Assembly (NCBI RefSeq): GCF_000715075.1
Contig: NC_134084.1
Location: forward strand, 96,638,411 to 96,702,410
DNA from: Nicotiana tabacum
Taxonomy: Eukaryota > Streptophyta > Magnoliopsida > Solanales > Solanaceae
Direction: 5' to 3'
DNA length: 64,000 nucleotides
Every line of letters starts with the position of its first letter. Within the stretch, counting starts at the first letter, position 1. The notes below the pieces were generated by a model. That model saw nothing but the letters and a program-made list of their open reading frames with translations, was not told the origin of the DNA and did not search any database. Shown piece by piece: positions 1-10,898 of the stretch. The position numbers and the translations under genes were made by a program.

Positions 1-858
1 GGGCGCCTGATTACCAAAACTTGAACTGTATTCCCGTGCTCTCTAGGTGGGCGCCTGATTGTTGAACTTTAACTGTATTCCCGTGCTCTCCAGGGGGCGC
101 CTAATTGCCAAAACATTAACTGTATTCCCGTGCTCTCCAAGTGGGCGCCTGATTGGCGAACTTGAATTGTATTCCCGTGCTCTCCAGGTGGGCGCCTGAT
201 TGCCAAAACTCGAACTGTATTCCCGTGCTCTACAGGTGGGTGCCTCATTGCCAAAACTTTAACAATATTCCCGTGCTCTCCAGGTGGGCGCCTGATTGCC
301 GGACTTGAACTATATTCCCGTGCTCTCCAGGTGGGCGCGTGATTACCAAAACTTGAACTGTATTCCCGTGCTCTCCAGGTGGGCTCCTGATTGCTGAACT
401 TTAACTGTATTCCCGTGCTTTCCAGGTGGGCGCCTGATTGTCAGACTTGAACTGTATTCCCGTGCTCTCCAGGTGGGTTCCTGATTACCAAAACTTGAAC
501 TGTATTCCCGTGCTCTCCAGGTGGGCGCCTGATTGCTGAACTTTAATTGTATTCCCGTGCTCTCCAGGTGGGCGCCTGATTGCTGAACTTGAACTATATT
601 CCCGTGCTCTCCAGGTAGGCGCCTGATTGCCAAAACTTAACTGTATTCCCGTGCTCTCCAGGTGGGCGCCTGATTGCTGAACTTTAATTGTATTCTCCTG
701 CTCTCCAGGTGGGCGCCTGATTGCTGAACTTGAACTGTATTCCCATGCTCTCCAGGTAGGCGCCTGATTGTCAAAACTTTCTGTATTCCCGTGCTCTTCA
801 GGTGGGCGCCTGATTGCCAAAACTTTAACTGTTCTGTTCTTCAGGTGGGCTCTTGATT
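1..858. repeat. 47-bp minisatellite in the OG1 3' UTR (about 18 units)
   Basis: The phrase ATTCCCGTGCTCTCCAGGTG recurs about every 47 bases (for example near 31, 78 and 125) up to about 858, where it degenerates. Units differ by scattered substitutions, one-base indels and swaps such as GATTGCCAAAAC for GATTGCTGAAC. The array is probably longer, because it runs off the left edge. Short open frames inside it only reflect the repeat. Tat-lineage elements are known for a hypervariable 3' UTR that breeds satellites; the position downstream of OG1 integrase fits that. Confidence 0.9.
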
Positions 859-954
859 TCAACAAAATAGACAAAACAAAGGAAATTTTCAGCCCCAGTT
901 TGGTGGCTGGGCACATATGAGAGTGTTAACTGAATCATGTTACCAAATATTCTA

Positions 955-1300
955 AGAATTTGAAAGCTAAATCCCATTATCCAAGAGGGTCCTAAAAACT
1001 CCTAGTTAAATGATAGCTTTACATCTAAATTATATCTTCTAAAGTTATGACTCCCACTAAACCTTGTTATCTAAGAGGGTCTTAAAACTACATCCTATTA
1101 TCCAGGAGGGTCTTGAAAATCAAAAATCAAGTCTTATCTTAAGAGTGACAACTTTTACGACTGAATTATACTATCCTACAGGAGAACTTACGCTAAATAT
1201 TGTTATCTAATGGAAATCTTAAAGCTAAGTCCCATTATACAGGAGGGTCCTGAAAACTTCTAATTGAATCCTATCTCAAACATGCCAACTTATATTCCTT
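955..1300. repeat. Diverged direct repeats, CCATTATCCAGGAGGGTCCT motif
   Basis: At least four diverged copies of 'ccattatccaagagggtcct' occur near 973, 1065, 1098 and 1233, with similar flanks (AAAACT, CTAATT). Spacing is irregular (about 35-135 bp), so it looks like an old decayed array inside the OG1 3' UTR. Confidence 0.55.
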
Positions 1301-2131
1301 CAGGGTACATTTATGCTAGATTTTGCTACTCATGATTGTTTTGAATTTTAACTTAGGTTCCATTTTCCCGGAGAGTCCAGAGAATTTATGGTCAAACCTA
1401 TCCGATGCTTGCTTTCCCTTATGGAGGGTTTCTCTGAAACAAATAAAATTTCCCGCCCCTGTTTCAATCAAAGAAAATTCTTTCCAGTTTAAAAATGTGG
1501 TGGTTAGTTTGTGGCATTCTTGCTGAAGGTGGCCTCTCCACTGTCGTGCTTTATTTTGATTGGTTTCCCCGAACTGGCCAAGAACCGCTTGACTTTCCGA
1601 CTGACTTTCAACCCCCACGACCTTGGATGACCCGAGTGTTCTATACTCAAACCATTATGTTACATCTCTGACCCATCTGTTTGAACCTCTGCATTTCCCA
1701 TGAAATTACTAACCACTTCACTAGTGGAACTTCCACTAACCTTTTATATCCTATTTCACATCATACTATCTTGAGCAATGCATTGACCGCCCTGTGCTTT
1801 GTGCAACTTTGGAAGTTGGTAGTGAGCTTTGAAATCCTTTCTTATTCGCTTAAATAGAACTGACATTGGAAACATGTTAGAGAAATAAACCCAGAGGAAA
1901 TAAAATGCAATGACTTTGAGAGTTAGGGATACGAAAAATCCAAAATTGGAAGACTGACTGAAAGGGAAAAAAAAGAGACTTATCTGAGTGGAGCAGCTGG
2001 CACCAATAATCATGACATGCATTTCGGATTAATCGGCCCAGTCTATCCAACCGATCAACTTTCAGTTGTCGTACTTTACGCCCCAAGATATTCAAAACCC
2101 AATTTCTTCATCAAAACCTTGTCCTTGTTCG

Positions 2132-2325
2132 GCCTGCGGTGCCCCGAAGGATTTTCACCAACAAACCTCTCTCATTTGTTCATCTCTCAACTCACTTTCG
2201 CCTTAAGGTGCCCGTGAAGGTTTTCACCAATAAGATTCTCTCATTTTGATTTCTCTCAGCTTTTGTCGCCTTATGGTGCCCGCGAAGGTTTTCACCAATA
2301 AGACTCTCTCATTTTCATTTTCTTT
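2132..2325. repeat. Three tandem 68-bp repeats
   Basis: Units start at 2132, 2200 and 2268 with GCCTKMGGTGCCC, followed by GAAGGTTTTCACCAATAAG and CTCTCTCATTT. The period is exactly 68 bp twice. It is a second, independent small array in the OG1 3' UTR. Confidence 0.8.
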
Positions 2326-2580
2326 GTTTAGACCGGAGTGTTGCCCCTGATATGGATCACCTCCACTTGCTCGACTTGGCATCTCCCGAAGACTGATCGG
2401 AAAGTCTTTCTTTGGACCATAATATGGGTTTGGATGGGGTTAGAAAGAAAGGGTATCAAAAGGCTCAAAACAATTCAAATGGTTTCAAGATTACAACTTT
2501 CGGAATCAGATTTCTTACAACAACCACAACTTCTGCCCCAGTTTCTTTGCTTGGGGGACTTTTGAATTTTTACTTTGATG

Positions 2581-2640
2581 GGACCGAACCGTGCGGATAC
2601 CTACGTATCCTTATAAGGAATCAGGTCAAACGTAGTTCAT
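2581..2640 (-). promoter_or_regulatory. OG1 boundary cassette, copy c (after pol)
   Basis: In sense it reads GAACTACG, then TGATTCC, then GATACGTAGG, matching the cassettes at 13296-13360, 10641-10700, 26359-26420 and 29085-29153. The terminal stem present in the other four copies is degenerate here. The role is unknown. Confidence 0.6.
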
Positions 2641-2650
2641 GACATAGAAA

Positions 2651-2845
2651 TTGCTTTGTTGTTGTGATTCTCTCCTTCCTCTTTCTTTCCTTTTCTCTTT
2701 TCCTTTCTTCTGTCTCTCTCTTTTTGTTGTTTTGTTGTTGTTCTTCTTCTTTTTTCTTTACTTTTACTCTTTTTTCTCTTTTTTTTTTAATTTTCATTTT
2801 TTTTCTCTTTTTTCCTTTACTTATCTTTCGCGCTTGCGTTTCTAA
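2651..2845. repeat. CT-rich (purine-rich in OG1 sense) tract
   Basis: Almost pure pyrimidine on the plus strand, with runs of T and CTTT. In OG1 sense it is a long A/G tract directly upstream of boundary cassette c. Similar tracts flank the other cassettes. The ORFs it opens (Ser/Leu/Phe only) are composition artefacts. Confidence 0.7.
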
Positions 2846-3004
2846 TCTTTGCTACTGATTCCAAAAGAGGGGTATGAAAGGAAATAAATAAATCTCAAGA
2901 GGGGTAACAAAGGATAAAGTGTTTAGATAGCAGAACAAAATGCCTTCGTCATTCCAATCTTCAAAACATGCCAAGTACAAACAAACACAATTTAACTAAG
3001 GAAA

Positions 3005-3472
3005 TCATACATAATATCTTTTTACTGCATCAGAATTGATAGTCATTTCTACACATTTGCCTTCTATATCTATTAAATACAAAGCACCATTGGACAACAC
3101 TCTCGTTACGATGAACGACCCCTGCCAATTTGGGGCGAACTTACCTTTTGCTTCAGCCTGATGTGGAAGGATACGTTTCAATACTTGCAGACCCACTTCG
3201 AACTTCCGTGGACGCACCTTCTTATTATATGCTCTTGCCATTCTCTGTTGATACAACTGGCCATGACACACTGCTGCCAATATTTTCTCATCGATCAAAC
3301 TCAATTGTTCTAGACGGGTTTTGACCCACTCTTCATCATCAACTTCGGCTTCTGTGACAATCCGAAGGGATGGGATTTCGACCTCTGCGGGTATCACTAC
3401 TTCAGTACCATACACCAGCAAATAAGGAGTTGCCCCTACTGAAATACGAATAGTAGTACGATAACCCAACAA
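3005..3472 (-). pseudogene. OG1 integrase C-terminal part
   Basis: The 155-residue open segment begins in the conserved stretch after the integrase core (LGYRTTIRISVGATPYLLVY, then GTEVVIPAE), typical of Ty3/gypsy integrases, followed by a basic DNA-binding tail. It is joined to the core by a frameshift at about 3475-3490, where an apparent TGG-to-TGA change also lies. It ends in YYV at a normal stop, so this is the true pol C-terminus. Confidence 0.8.
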
Positions 3473-3488
3473 TGCAAAAGGCAGCTTT

Positions 3489-3884
3489 TCATGTCATTGT
3501 TTGGAAAACCTCCACCATTTTCCAAAGTTTCTTCTTTATGTTCTTGTTGGCCGCCTCGATTACTCCGTTTGCCTTAGGGCGGTAAAGGGTGGAATTGCGA
3601 TGTGTAATCTTAAACTGTTGGCACACTTCCTTCATCAGATGGCTGTTAAGATTAGCACCATTATCTGTGATGATCACCTTTGGGAATCCGAACCGACAAA
3701 TGATATTTGAATGAACAAAATAGACCACTACCTTCTTGGTCATAGACTTGAAAGTTTTAGCTTCAACCCACTTAGTGAAATAGTCAATGGCCACCAGAAT
3801 GAACCAATGCCCATTGGATGCTGCTGGCTCAATTGGTCCGATGACATCCATACCCCAAGCAACAAAGGGCCATGGTGCGGACAT
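3489..3884 (-). pseudogene. OG1 integrase catalytic core
   Basis: It contains GMDVIGPI (first catalytic Asp), the aromatic FTKWVEAKTF block, IITDNGANL (second Asp) and ANGVIEAANKNIKK (catalytic Glu), so the D,D-E triad can be read in order. The enzyme would insert the cDNA into the genome. It is separated from the zinc-binding region by an apparent CAA-to-TAA stop near 3930. Confidence 0.85.
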
Positions 3885-3929
3885 TGTGTGTAATTCAGAT
3901 GGCGGAGAATGAATTAAATATTCGTTTAC

Positions 3930-5018
3930 TTAGCATTGATGACATTTGCACACAAAACTGATACAATCTCGCTCCATGGTGAGCCAATAATAACCTGCTC
4001 GGAGAATCTTCTTTGCCAGAACATACCCACTCATGTGCGGCCCGCAAACCCGGGAATGTACTTCGATCATGATAGTTGATGCTTGTCTAGCATCTATACA
4101 TCTTAACAAACCAAGATCTAGAGTCGTTTTGTACAAAACTCCCCCACTGAAGAAAAATCCATTTGCCAAACGTCGAATTGTTCTCTTTTGATCCCCGGTG
4201 GCTTGTACCAGATACACCCTCATTCTGATGTACTCCCTGATGTCGTGGAACCATGGCTCACCATCAAGTTCTTCTACCACCATGTTACAGTAAGCATGTT
4301 TATCGCGGACTTGAATATGCAGAGGGTCGATATAAGCTTTGTCCGGATGGTGCAACATTGATGCCAAGGTAGCCAAAGCATCGGCAACCTCATTATGGAT
4401 CCTTGGAATATGCCTGAACTCTACTGATCGAAACCGTTGACAAAGATCAAGCAAAAATTGTCGGTACGGTATGAGCTTTAAATCCCATGTTTCCCATTCT
4501 CCTTGAATCTGGTGCACCAGAAGGTCCGAGTCTCCCAAGACCAAGACTTCCTGGACACCCATGTCTATAGCTAACCTCAAACCCAAAATGCATGCCTCGT
4601 ACTCAGCCATGTTGTTAGTATAGTAGAAACGAAGCTGAGCCATAATAGGGTAATAGTGCCATGTTTCAGAAATAAGTACAGCTCCTATCCCAACGCCCTT
4701 CATGTTAGCAGCTCCATCAAAGAAACGTTTCCAACCTGACTCCTCAACTTGTTCCAACTCAACAATGTGCATCACCTCTTCATCAGGGAAGTAAGTCTTC
4801 AAAGGTTTATATTCTTCATCCACCGGATTCTCGGCCAAATGGTCGGCCAATGCCTGGGTTTTCATCGCAATCCGAGTCATATAGACGATGTCAAATTCTG
4901 TGAGCAAGATCTGCCACTTTGCGAGCCTCCATGTAGGCATAGGCTTCTGAAAGATATACTTCAGCGAATCCAACCCAGAGATGAGGTAAGTAGTGTAAGA
5001 TGACAAATAGTGCTTCAA
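3930..5018 (-). pseudogene. OG1 RNase H tail, second RNase H and integrase zinc finger
   Basis: 362 residues are open. The first part is the end of the gypsy RNase H and a tether. From about residue 100 a second RNase H follows: FDGAANMKGVGIGAVL (Asp), NNMAEYEA (Glu), LGDSDLLVHQI (Asp) and HNEVADALA (His, Asp). The C-terminus has HSRVCGPHMSG and CKCHQC, an HHCC integrase zinc finger. Two RNase H domains are diagnostic of the Tat lineage. The segment ends in a stop that looks like CAA to TAA. Confidence 0.85.
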
Positions 5019-5114
5019 CTTCTGTGCTACCCAAGTTAGGGCGCAACATTTCCTTTCCAGGTGAGTGTACTTAACCTCATAAGATGTGAATGTCTTGTTG
5101 AGATAATAGATGGA

Positions 5115-5453
5115 CTACTCCTTCCTGCCGGTGATGTCGTGTTGACCCAACACACAACCAAACGAATTGTCCAAAACCGTCAAATACAGAATCAAAGGTC
5201 TCTCTGGTTCTGGTGGCACCAACACAGGTGGGTTTGACAAGTACCCCTTTATCTTATCAAATGCTTCCTGACACTCATATGTCCACTTGACTGCAATATC
5301 CTTCTTCAACAATCTGAAGATAGGCTCACAAGTTGTTGTAAGCTGAGCAATAAACCTGCTGATGTAATTCAACCTCCCTAACAGACTCATCACCTCGGTC
5401 TTGTTCCTTGGGGGTGGCAATTCTTGGATAGCTTTGATCTTTGACGGGTCCAA
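5115..5453 (-). pseudogene. OG1 RT thumb and start of first RNase H
   Basis: Contains MSLLGRLNYISRFIAQLTTT and the connection region, then LYLTVLDNSFGCVLGQHD, the degenerate first RNase H. It begins after a TGA that looks like CGA to TGA and ends at a TAG where relatives have Gln, so single transitions separate it from its neighbours in the same frame. Confidence 0.75.
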
Positions 5454-5462
5454 TTCAATACC

Positions 5463-6440
5463 TCAATGACTGACTATGAATCCCAACAATTTTCCAGATG
5501 GCACACCAAATGTGCATTTTGCAGGATTGAACTTAAGATTGTACCTGCGAAGCCTTTGGAAGAACTTTCTCAAATCTCTGACATGATCAGACTGCTTTCT
5601 AGACTTTATGATTACATCATCCACATAAACCTCAATCTCCTTGTGTATTATGTCATGGAATATGGTTGTCATTGCCCTCATGTAAGTTGCCCCAGCATTT
5701 TTCAAACCGAAAGGCATGACCCTGTAGCAGTATGTTCCCCATGGCATGATGAATGCCGTCTTTTCTGCATCTTCCTCATCCATTAGGATCTGATGATAGC
5801 CTGCATAGCAATCCACAAAAGACCCAATATCATGTTTGGCACAATTATCAATCAAAATGTGGATGTTTGACAATGGGAAGTTATCCTTTGGGCTTGCCTT
5901 GTTGAGATCTCGATAATCAACACACACCCTGGTCTTACCATCCTTGTTTGGTACAGGCACGACATTGGCTAACCAAGTGGGATAGCTCGTGACTCGAATG
6001 ACCTTTGCCTCAAACTGCTTTGTGACCTCTTCTTTAATCTTTACACTCATGTCTATTTTAAACTTCCTCAACTTCTGCTTGACGAGAGGGAATGCCGGGT
6101 CAGTGGGCAATTTGTGAACCACCAAGTAAGTGCTTAGATCCGGCATGTCGTCATATGACCATGCAAAGATATCTTTGTACTCAAACAATTCTTTAATTAT
6201 CTCCTCCCTGAGTTGAGGTTCAAGATGGACGCTTATCATAGTTTCTATGATATTATCTGGGTCCCCTAAATTGATTGCTTTTGTATCACTCAGATTAGGC
6301 TTGGGTTTTTCTTCAAAATGGCTTAATTCTTTACTAATCTCTTCAAAGGCCTCATCCTTATCATAATCCGATTCATCATCACCCTCTATTTCTAGAATTA
6401 CTATTTCAGAATTAGATTGGCTTTTAAGACAGGACCGAAG
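5463..6440 (-). pseudogene. OG1 reverse transcriptase
   Basis: The RT motifs run in order: KQKLRKFKIDMSVKIKEEV entry region, NVVPVPNKDGKTRVCVDYRD, FVDCYAGYHQI, MPFGLKNAGATY and the catalytic EVYVDDVIIKSR (Y-V-D-D). The acidic N-terminal part (DDESDYDKDEAFEE) is the usual linker before RT in this lineage. The upstream open reading frame to about 6584 is probably intron or leader, not protein. Confidence 0.85.
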
Positions 6441-6663
6441 ATTACTCATGCATGTCATGTCATTGAAACCAGCATAAAAAGAATTGTACAAGGAAGAAAA
6501 GAAAAACAAAAATAAATCTATCAGGAATGAAGAAAAAGGGAAATTGCATTTCATTGAAATTAAAAGATAACAAGGTTTATACATCCAAATGGACGGAACA
6601 TAGAATCTGAATTACAACCCTGGAATAATCCAGATACACTGAAAGAAAATCAAAGCAAACTAC
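6440..6663 (-). other. Possible spliced intron between protease and RT of OG1
   Basis: The protease-side frame ends at 6660. RT-side homology resumes only about 220 bases later, across a T-rich stretch (in sense TTTATTTTTGTTTTTCTTTT). A GT follows TTTTG at 6663-6662, and several AGs occur near 6440-6540. Ogre elements are known to splice out an intron between pro and RT, so this is the expected place. The exact acceptor cannot be fixed by eye. Confidence 0.4.
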
Positions 6664-7869
6664 CAAAACTCCTTCCTGATGGGGAGAGGAGTAGCTTCCC
6701 AATTGTTAATCTTTGCACTGGGCCCAACAAATTGCACATCCGCCTTGCTAGAACCCTCTCCAGCTTCCAACATGTTCACATCATCGAATAACTTCTCGAA
6801 CCTTTCAATCAACTCTTTATCAGGACCAATCACATAACTGGGAACAGTTGTTACTGGGCGTTTCTTGGTGCCAGGCTTGACAAATGATCTGGAGAGACTT
6901 GGGACAGGTTTTGGGAGGACCCATGCCCTCTGTTTCAGATTTCTGGCTCTTTTCACGTCTGCAACTATAGGCTTAAATCCCAAACCAAATGTATCCAAGT
7001 TTTTGGGGAGGGACACCGGCTGTACGATACCTTGCAGAGATGCACCCAAACCCTTGCCAGGTACAAAATCATTTTTCAACATTTCAACGGCTACCATGAC
7101 TGATGCGGCAGCTACCTTTGGCGTTGGAAGGCACTTCCCTTCTGGAATTTTCTCTACTGACACCGTGTCAAAAACCTGATAAACCCATGGCCCTTTTGTC
7201 TTCATCCTCAATGAATGGTACAATGGCATCACTGTGAGCGCACAAGTTATCCTCATCATGCACAATGATTTCCTGTCTGTCCCATTCAAACTTGACCATC
7301 TAATGCAGTGTAGACGGGACTTCTTTGGCAGCATGAATCCAGGGTCGACCCAACAGCAGATTGTAAGAAACAGCCACATCTAGCACCTGGAACTCCATGG
7401 TAAATTCAACTAGTCCTATTGTCAGCTCGAGCACTATGTCACCGACTGAATCTTTCCCTCCACCGTCGAACCCCCGAACACAAATACTGTTCGTGTGAAT
7501 TCTTTCATCATCCACTTTCAATTTGTTCAGAGTAGAGAGAGGGAAAATGTTCGCACTAGAACCATTGTCGACCAATACTCGAGTAACCACGGAATCTTCA
7601 CATTTCACCGTAAGATAGAGGGCTCTATTGTGCTCAGTACCCTCCATAGGCAACTCATCATCAAAAAAAGTGACTCCATTTACCTCAAATTTCTTGTTTG
7701 CTATCTTTTCCAAATAGTTTACTGAGATTTTGTCAGGAACGTGAGCCTCGTTTAGGATTTTCATCAAAGCTCGATGGTGCTCGTCTGAATGGATTAACAA
7801 TGACAACAGTGAAATCTGAGCAGGCATCTTCCTCAACTGCTCCACAATTGAATAGTCTTGCACTTTCAT
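6660..7869 (-). pseudogene. OG1 aspartic protease and glycine-rich linker
   Basis: The protease centre is TRVLVDNGSSANIFPLSTL, with D-N-G-S replacing the more usual D-T/S-G, and the C-terminal LLLGRPWIHAA (ILG-like motif). It would cut the Gag-Pol polyprotein. A downstream linker carries NDFVPGKGLGASLQGI, a G-patch-like motif. The two open segments overlap in different frames (7300-7379), so a frameshift sits near HAAKEVPSTLH. Confidence 0.75.
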
Positions 7870-8993
7870 CTTTCTCTAAAACTCTTTTGCCTCTTCTTCG
7901 GTCACAGCTTTCTTTACTAGCACTGGTTTATCTTTGGAGGTTTTAGCTTTTCTTAACTCCTCGGGGGCAAAGCATCTCCCCGATCGAGTCAATCCATGGG
8001 TCTCATAGACTTCTTCTTTGACTTCATTGCCTTTGTAAGTCACTGTCACCCGTTCATAATTCTACGAGATGGCCTTGTTGTTGACTATCGGTAATTGAGT
8101 TACCGGCTTGATAATGATAGGATCTGTGCAGGCACCCTCCACAATTACAATAGGCTTGTTCGCCACTCCCGGCGCAACCACTTTTGCTCTTTCTTTTTTT
8201 ACTGCATCACTTGAGGTCCCCTTCTTGACTACTACAGATGGTTCACTGTTTGCCCCGCTCAACCTGATCACTAATTTCTCACTTGTTGACTTTTCAACTG
8301 GCCTGGATTCACTGGACCGAATCATCATGACGGTATGTGAAGGCTTCTTAAGCTTCCCTCCCTTATGCACTACTTCGATCATATTTGTCTCATAATGGGC
8401 CGACAATGGGTTCTGGTTGATATTGGGCGCCTCCGGAGCTTGGACTTCAATTTGATTGGTATCAATAAACTCTTGAATAGCTATTTTCAATTGCCAGCAT
8501 TTCTCTATGTCGTGCCACAGAGCACTAGAACAATATTCGCAACTTACAGAATGATCAAGATTTCTCGGGGGAGGATTTGGCAGTCTTGGCTCGATCGGCC
8601 TCAGCACATCCAATTGTCTCAGCCTGTGGAACAAACCAGTATAGGAATCTCCCAATGGAGTAAAGGTTTTCTTCTTCTGCAACCTCTCATTCTTAAATGC
8701 TTGATTGGGCCGAAAACCTGATCCAGGAGGGTTTCGGTAGGCTCTTGGGGGTGGATAGGCATTTTGTGGAGTTAAGTATGTATTCTATGGGACTGGCGCA
8801 TGCCATTGTGCATGGGCCGGAGGTTTGCTGTATATTTGGGCATGGTGGACAGAAAAATAGGGGTCTGGTTGTGGGTAATAGTATTGGGGTGGATTATACG
8901 GGGTATGGGGGTAGGTTTGGTGGTGGGGTCGAGGCTGATTATAGTGGTGAGGCGAGCCCCTAGGTCTGAACCAAGCTCCTGAATCAATCATTG
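7870..8993 (-). pseudogene. OG1 Gag nucleocapsid region and linker to protease
   Basis: It starts with a Pro/Tyr/His-rich stretch (8772-8991). A zinc knuckle-like CEYCSSALWHDIEKC (C-x2-C-x5-H-x4-C spacing) follows, then a Lys/Val-rich low-complexity linker to 8062. The stretch 7870-8061 continues in the same sense but is broken by stops. The knuckle would bind genomic RNA during packaging. Confidence 0.65.
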
Positions 8994-10204
8994 CTACATC
9001 CTCTTCTTCTTCTTTCCAATTACCTCCCCCCCTCCAGCTCCACTTTGAATGGCCTGGGTAGTTGCCCTAATAGCCAAATAGCTCATGAGTTTGTTTGTCT
9101 TGAGACCTTCTTCTACCATACCGCCCATCTTCACCACTTCATTGAAGGACTTGCCTATAGCTGATACCAAATGACCGTAATAAGTAGGTTCTAAGGCCTG
9201 CAAAAAATAATCCACCATTTCACTTTCTTTCATTTGAGGATCCACCCTTTCTACCTGTTCTCTCCACCGAAAACCATACTCCCTGAAGCTTTCATTGTGC
9301 TTTTTCTCAATCTTTGTCAAGAACAGACGATCCGGAATAATCTCGAGATTGTAATGGAAGTGACAAGAGAATGCTTGGGCTAGATCATCCCATGTATACT
9401 ATTTTCTGTGATCCTGCTGGGTGTACCACTTCAGTGCCGAACCACTCAGACTTTGACTGAAATATGCCATTAGTAACTCGTCTTTCCCGCCAGCTCCCCT
9501 CATTTTGCTACAGAAACCTCTCAAGTGTGCCACTGGATCACCATGCCCATCATACAAATCAAACTTGGGCATCTTAAACCCTGCCGGCAATTGAACATCT
9601 GGAAATAGACATAGATCTTGTAAGCCACGCTTACCTGACCTCCCAACCCCTGCATGTCTCTGAATGACTGTTCCAGGCTTTTAACTTTCCTGAACATCTC
9701 CTCCTGTTCGAGATTTTTATATGGTTTCTCAGTTTCCATAGAAAGATCAAAATGAGTGTAGGAATAGGGTTTTGGAGCTTTGAAAGTGGGTTCCGGGGGG
9801 TAATATTGGTTATCATGGGCTTGGAATAAGGGCTCGCTGGAGGATCTGTGGAGTGTAGCAGGAGGGGGTGCCACGAAGACTGGAGTGGTTGGTAGAGGAG
9901 GGTATGGGACTAGTTTGGGTGGTGGAGCTGGTGGTGTTTGGGAGGTGGTGCTTTGGTAGTGCTGGTAAATGGGGAAGCTCGGGGACGAATAGGTAGCATG
10001 AGGTTCCTGAGACTGAGCCAATGGCGGGATGAAGGCAGGGTTGGCGGGGTAAGCTGGTGGTGGTTGCCCTTTTACCCATGCCTGGTACATTTCAGCCATC
10101 TGTTGTTTCAGCTTATACATCTTTTCTTTCATCAAATTAACATCCGAATCTTTCACCTCCCTCAAAGAATCGAAAACACTCGCATCAAGTTCTTGATTAG
10201 CCAT
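8994..10204 (-). pseudogene. OG1 Gag (N-terminal and capsid region)
   Basis: I take the start as MANQELDASVFDSLREVKDS (ATG at 10204), because the upstream codons look like leader. A coiled segment (LMKEKMYKLKQQMAEMYQAW) is followed by a long Pro-rich region. The retrotransposon gag domain then runs: FKMPKFDLYDGHGDPVAHL, SQSLSGSALKWYTQ, KKHNESFREYGFRWREQ. A frameshift near 9600 and a stop near 9400 break it. Gag forms the virus-like particle. Confidence 0.8.
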
Positions 10205-10439
10205 GATCAACTTGTTTTTGGACTGGGTGTTGTATGGGTGAGTTGCCAGAATGCCAAACAAACTAACCACCTTCCTGTACTGGATTGTCAACAACAAACT
10301 TGTTAGTGATTAGAGCTTAACAGATAGGCAGCCGCACATTTGGGGAATGTAATGCACCTAAACAGTTAACTCTTTCTATTATGTATTTGATCGGCTACTT
10401 GCATCATCCCGGCTTCCCTTAATTTCCATTTGGCAACTT

Positions 10440-10640
10440 TTCTTTTTCCAATCTTACCTTTCTCTGCTTGATTTCTCATTGTTCTTTATTCTCTCATTTC
10501 TCTTTCTTGTTTTTCCATTGTTTCCTTCTCACGGTTTCTTATTTTCTCTCTCTTTTTTTCTTTTTCTTTTCTCTCTTGTTTTTCCTCTCTCTTCCCCTCT
10601 TTTTTTCTTTTCTCTCTCTTCTTCTTTTTGGTTATGATCA
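10440..10640. repeat. CT-rich tract between OG1 ORF1 and gag
   Basis: 200 bases of mostly T and C on the plus strand (A/G in sense), directly downstream in sense of boundary cassette b. OG2 has the same arrangement at 29155-29235. Confidence 0.7.
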
Positions 10641-10700
10641 AATCCTATGGAGATTGCCTACGTATCATGACCCCGCATGAATCAGATCTTTGTATAGTTC
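10641..10700 (-). promoter_or_regulatory. OG1 boundary cassette, copy b (ORF1-gag spacer)
   Basis: Sense order is GAACTATA, GATCTGATTCATG, ATGATACGTAGGCA, then a hairpin with arms AATCT and GGATT around CCATA (10641-10655). It lies between the ORF1 stop (10899) and gag start (10204). It is nearly identical to the OG2 copy at 29085-29153, which sits in the same spacer. Confidence 0.7.
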
Positions 10701-10898
10701 TGGGGGATAAGTGTAAAAATAAATAATAAAACATTTTGGGATTTTCAAATTTTTATAAAAAAATGCTTTGATTACAACGACTCAAAAACTAACAGACTCG
10801 AAAAGGAAACTAACAGACTCCAACAGCAAGATGAAAACACAGATTCGAAAACAAACTAACAGACTCCAACAGAAAGAAAATACAGACTCGAGTAAAAA

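Larger units (their letters stand above)
859..3004 (-). other. Non-coding 3' UTR of OG1
   Basis: About 2.1 kb between integrase (ending at 3005) and the minisatellite, with no convincing ORF on either strand. It contains two further repeat families, one boundary cassette and a pyrimidine tract, each listed separately. I found no LTR end or polypurine tract here, so it remains inside the element. Confidence 0.6.

Noticed and set aside
1..858. CRISPR-like array
   Set aside because: Units are contiguous diverged 47-bp tandem repeats without unique spacers, inside a plant retrotransposon 3' UTR.
2651..2858. Small hydrophobic protein ORFs (Leu/Phe/Ser-rich)
   Set aside because: They arise from a CT-rich low-complexity tract and have no start context or conservation with OG2.
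9813..10079. Extensin- or proline-rich cell wall protein
   Set aside because: It is the frame-shadowed Pro-rich part of OG1 Gag.
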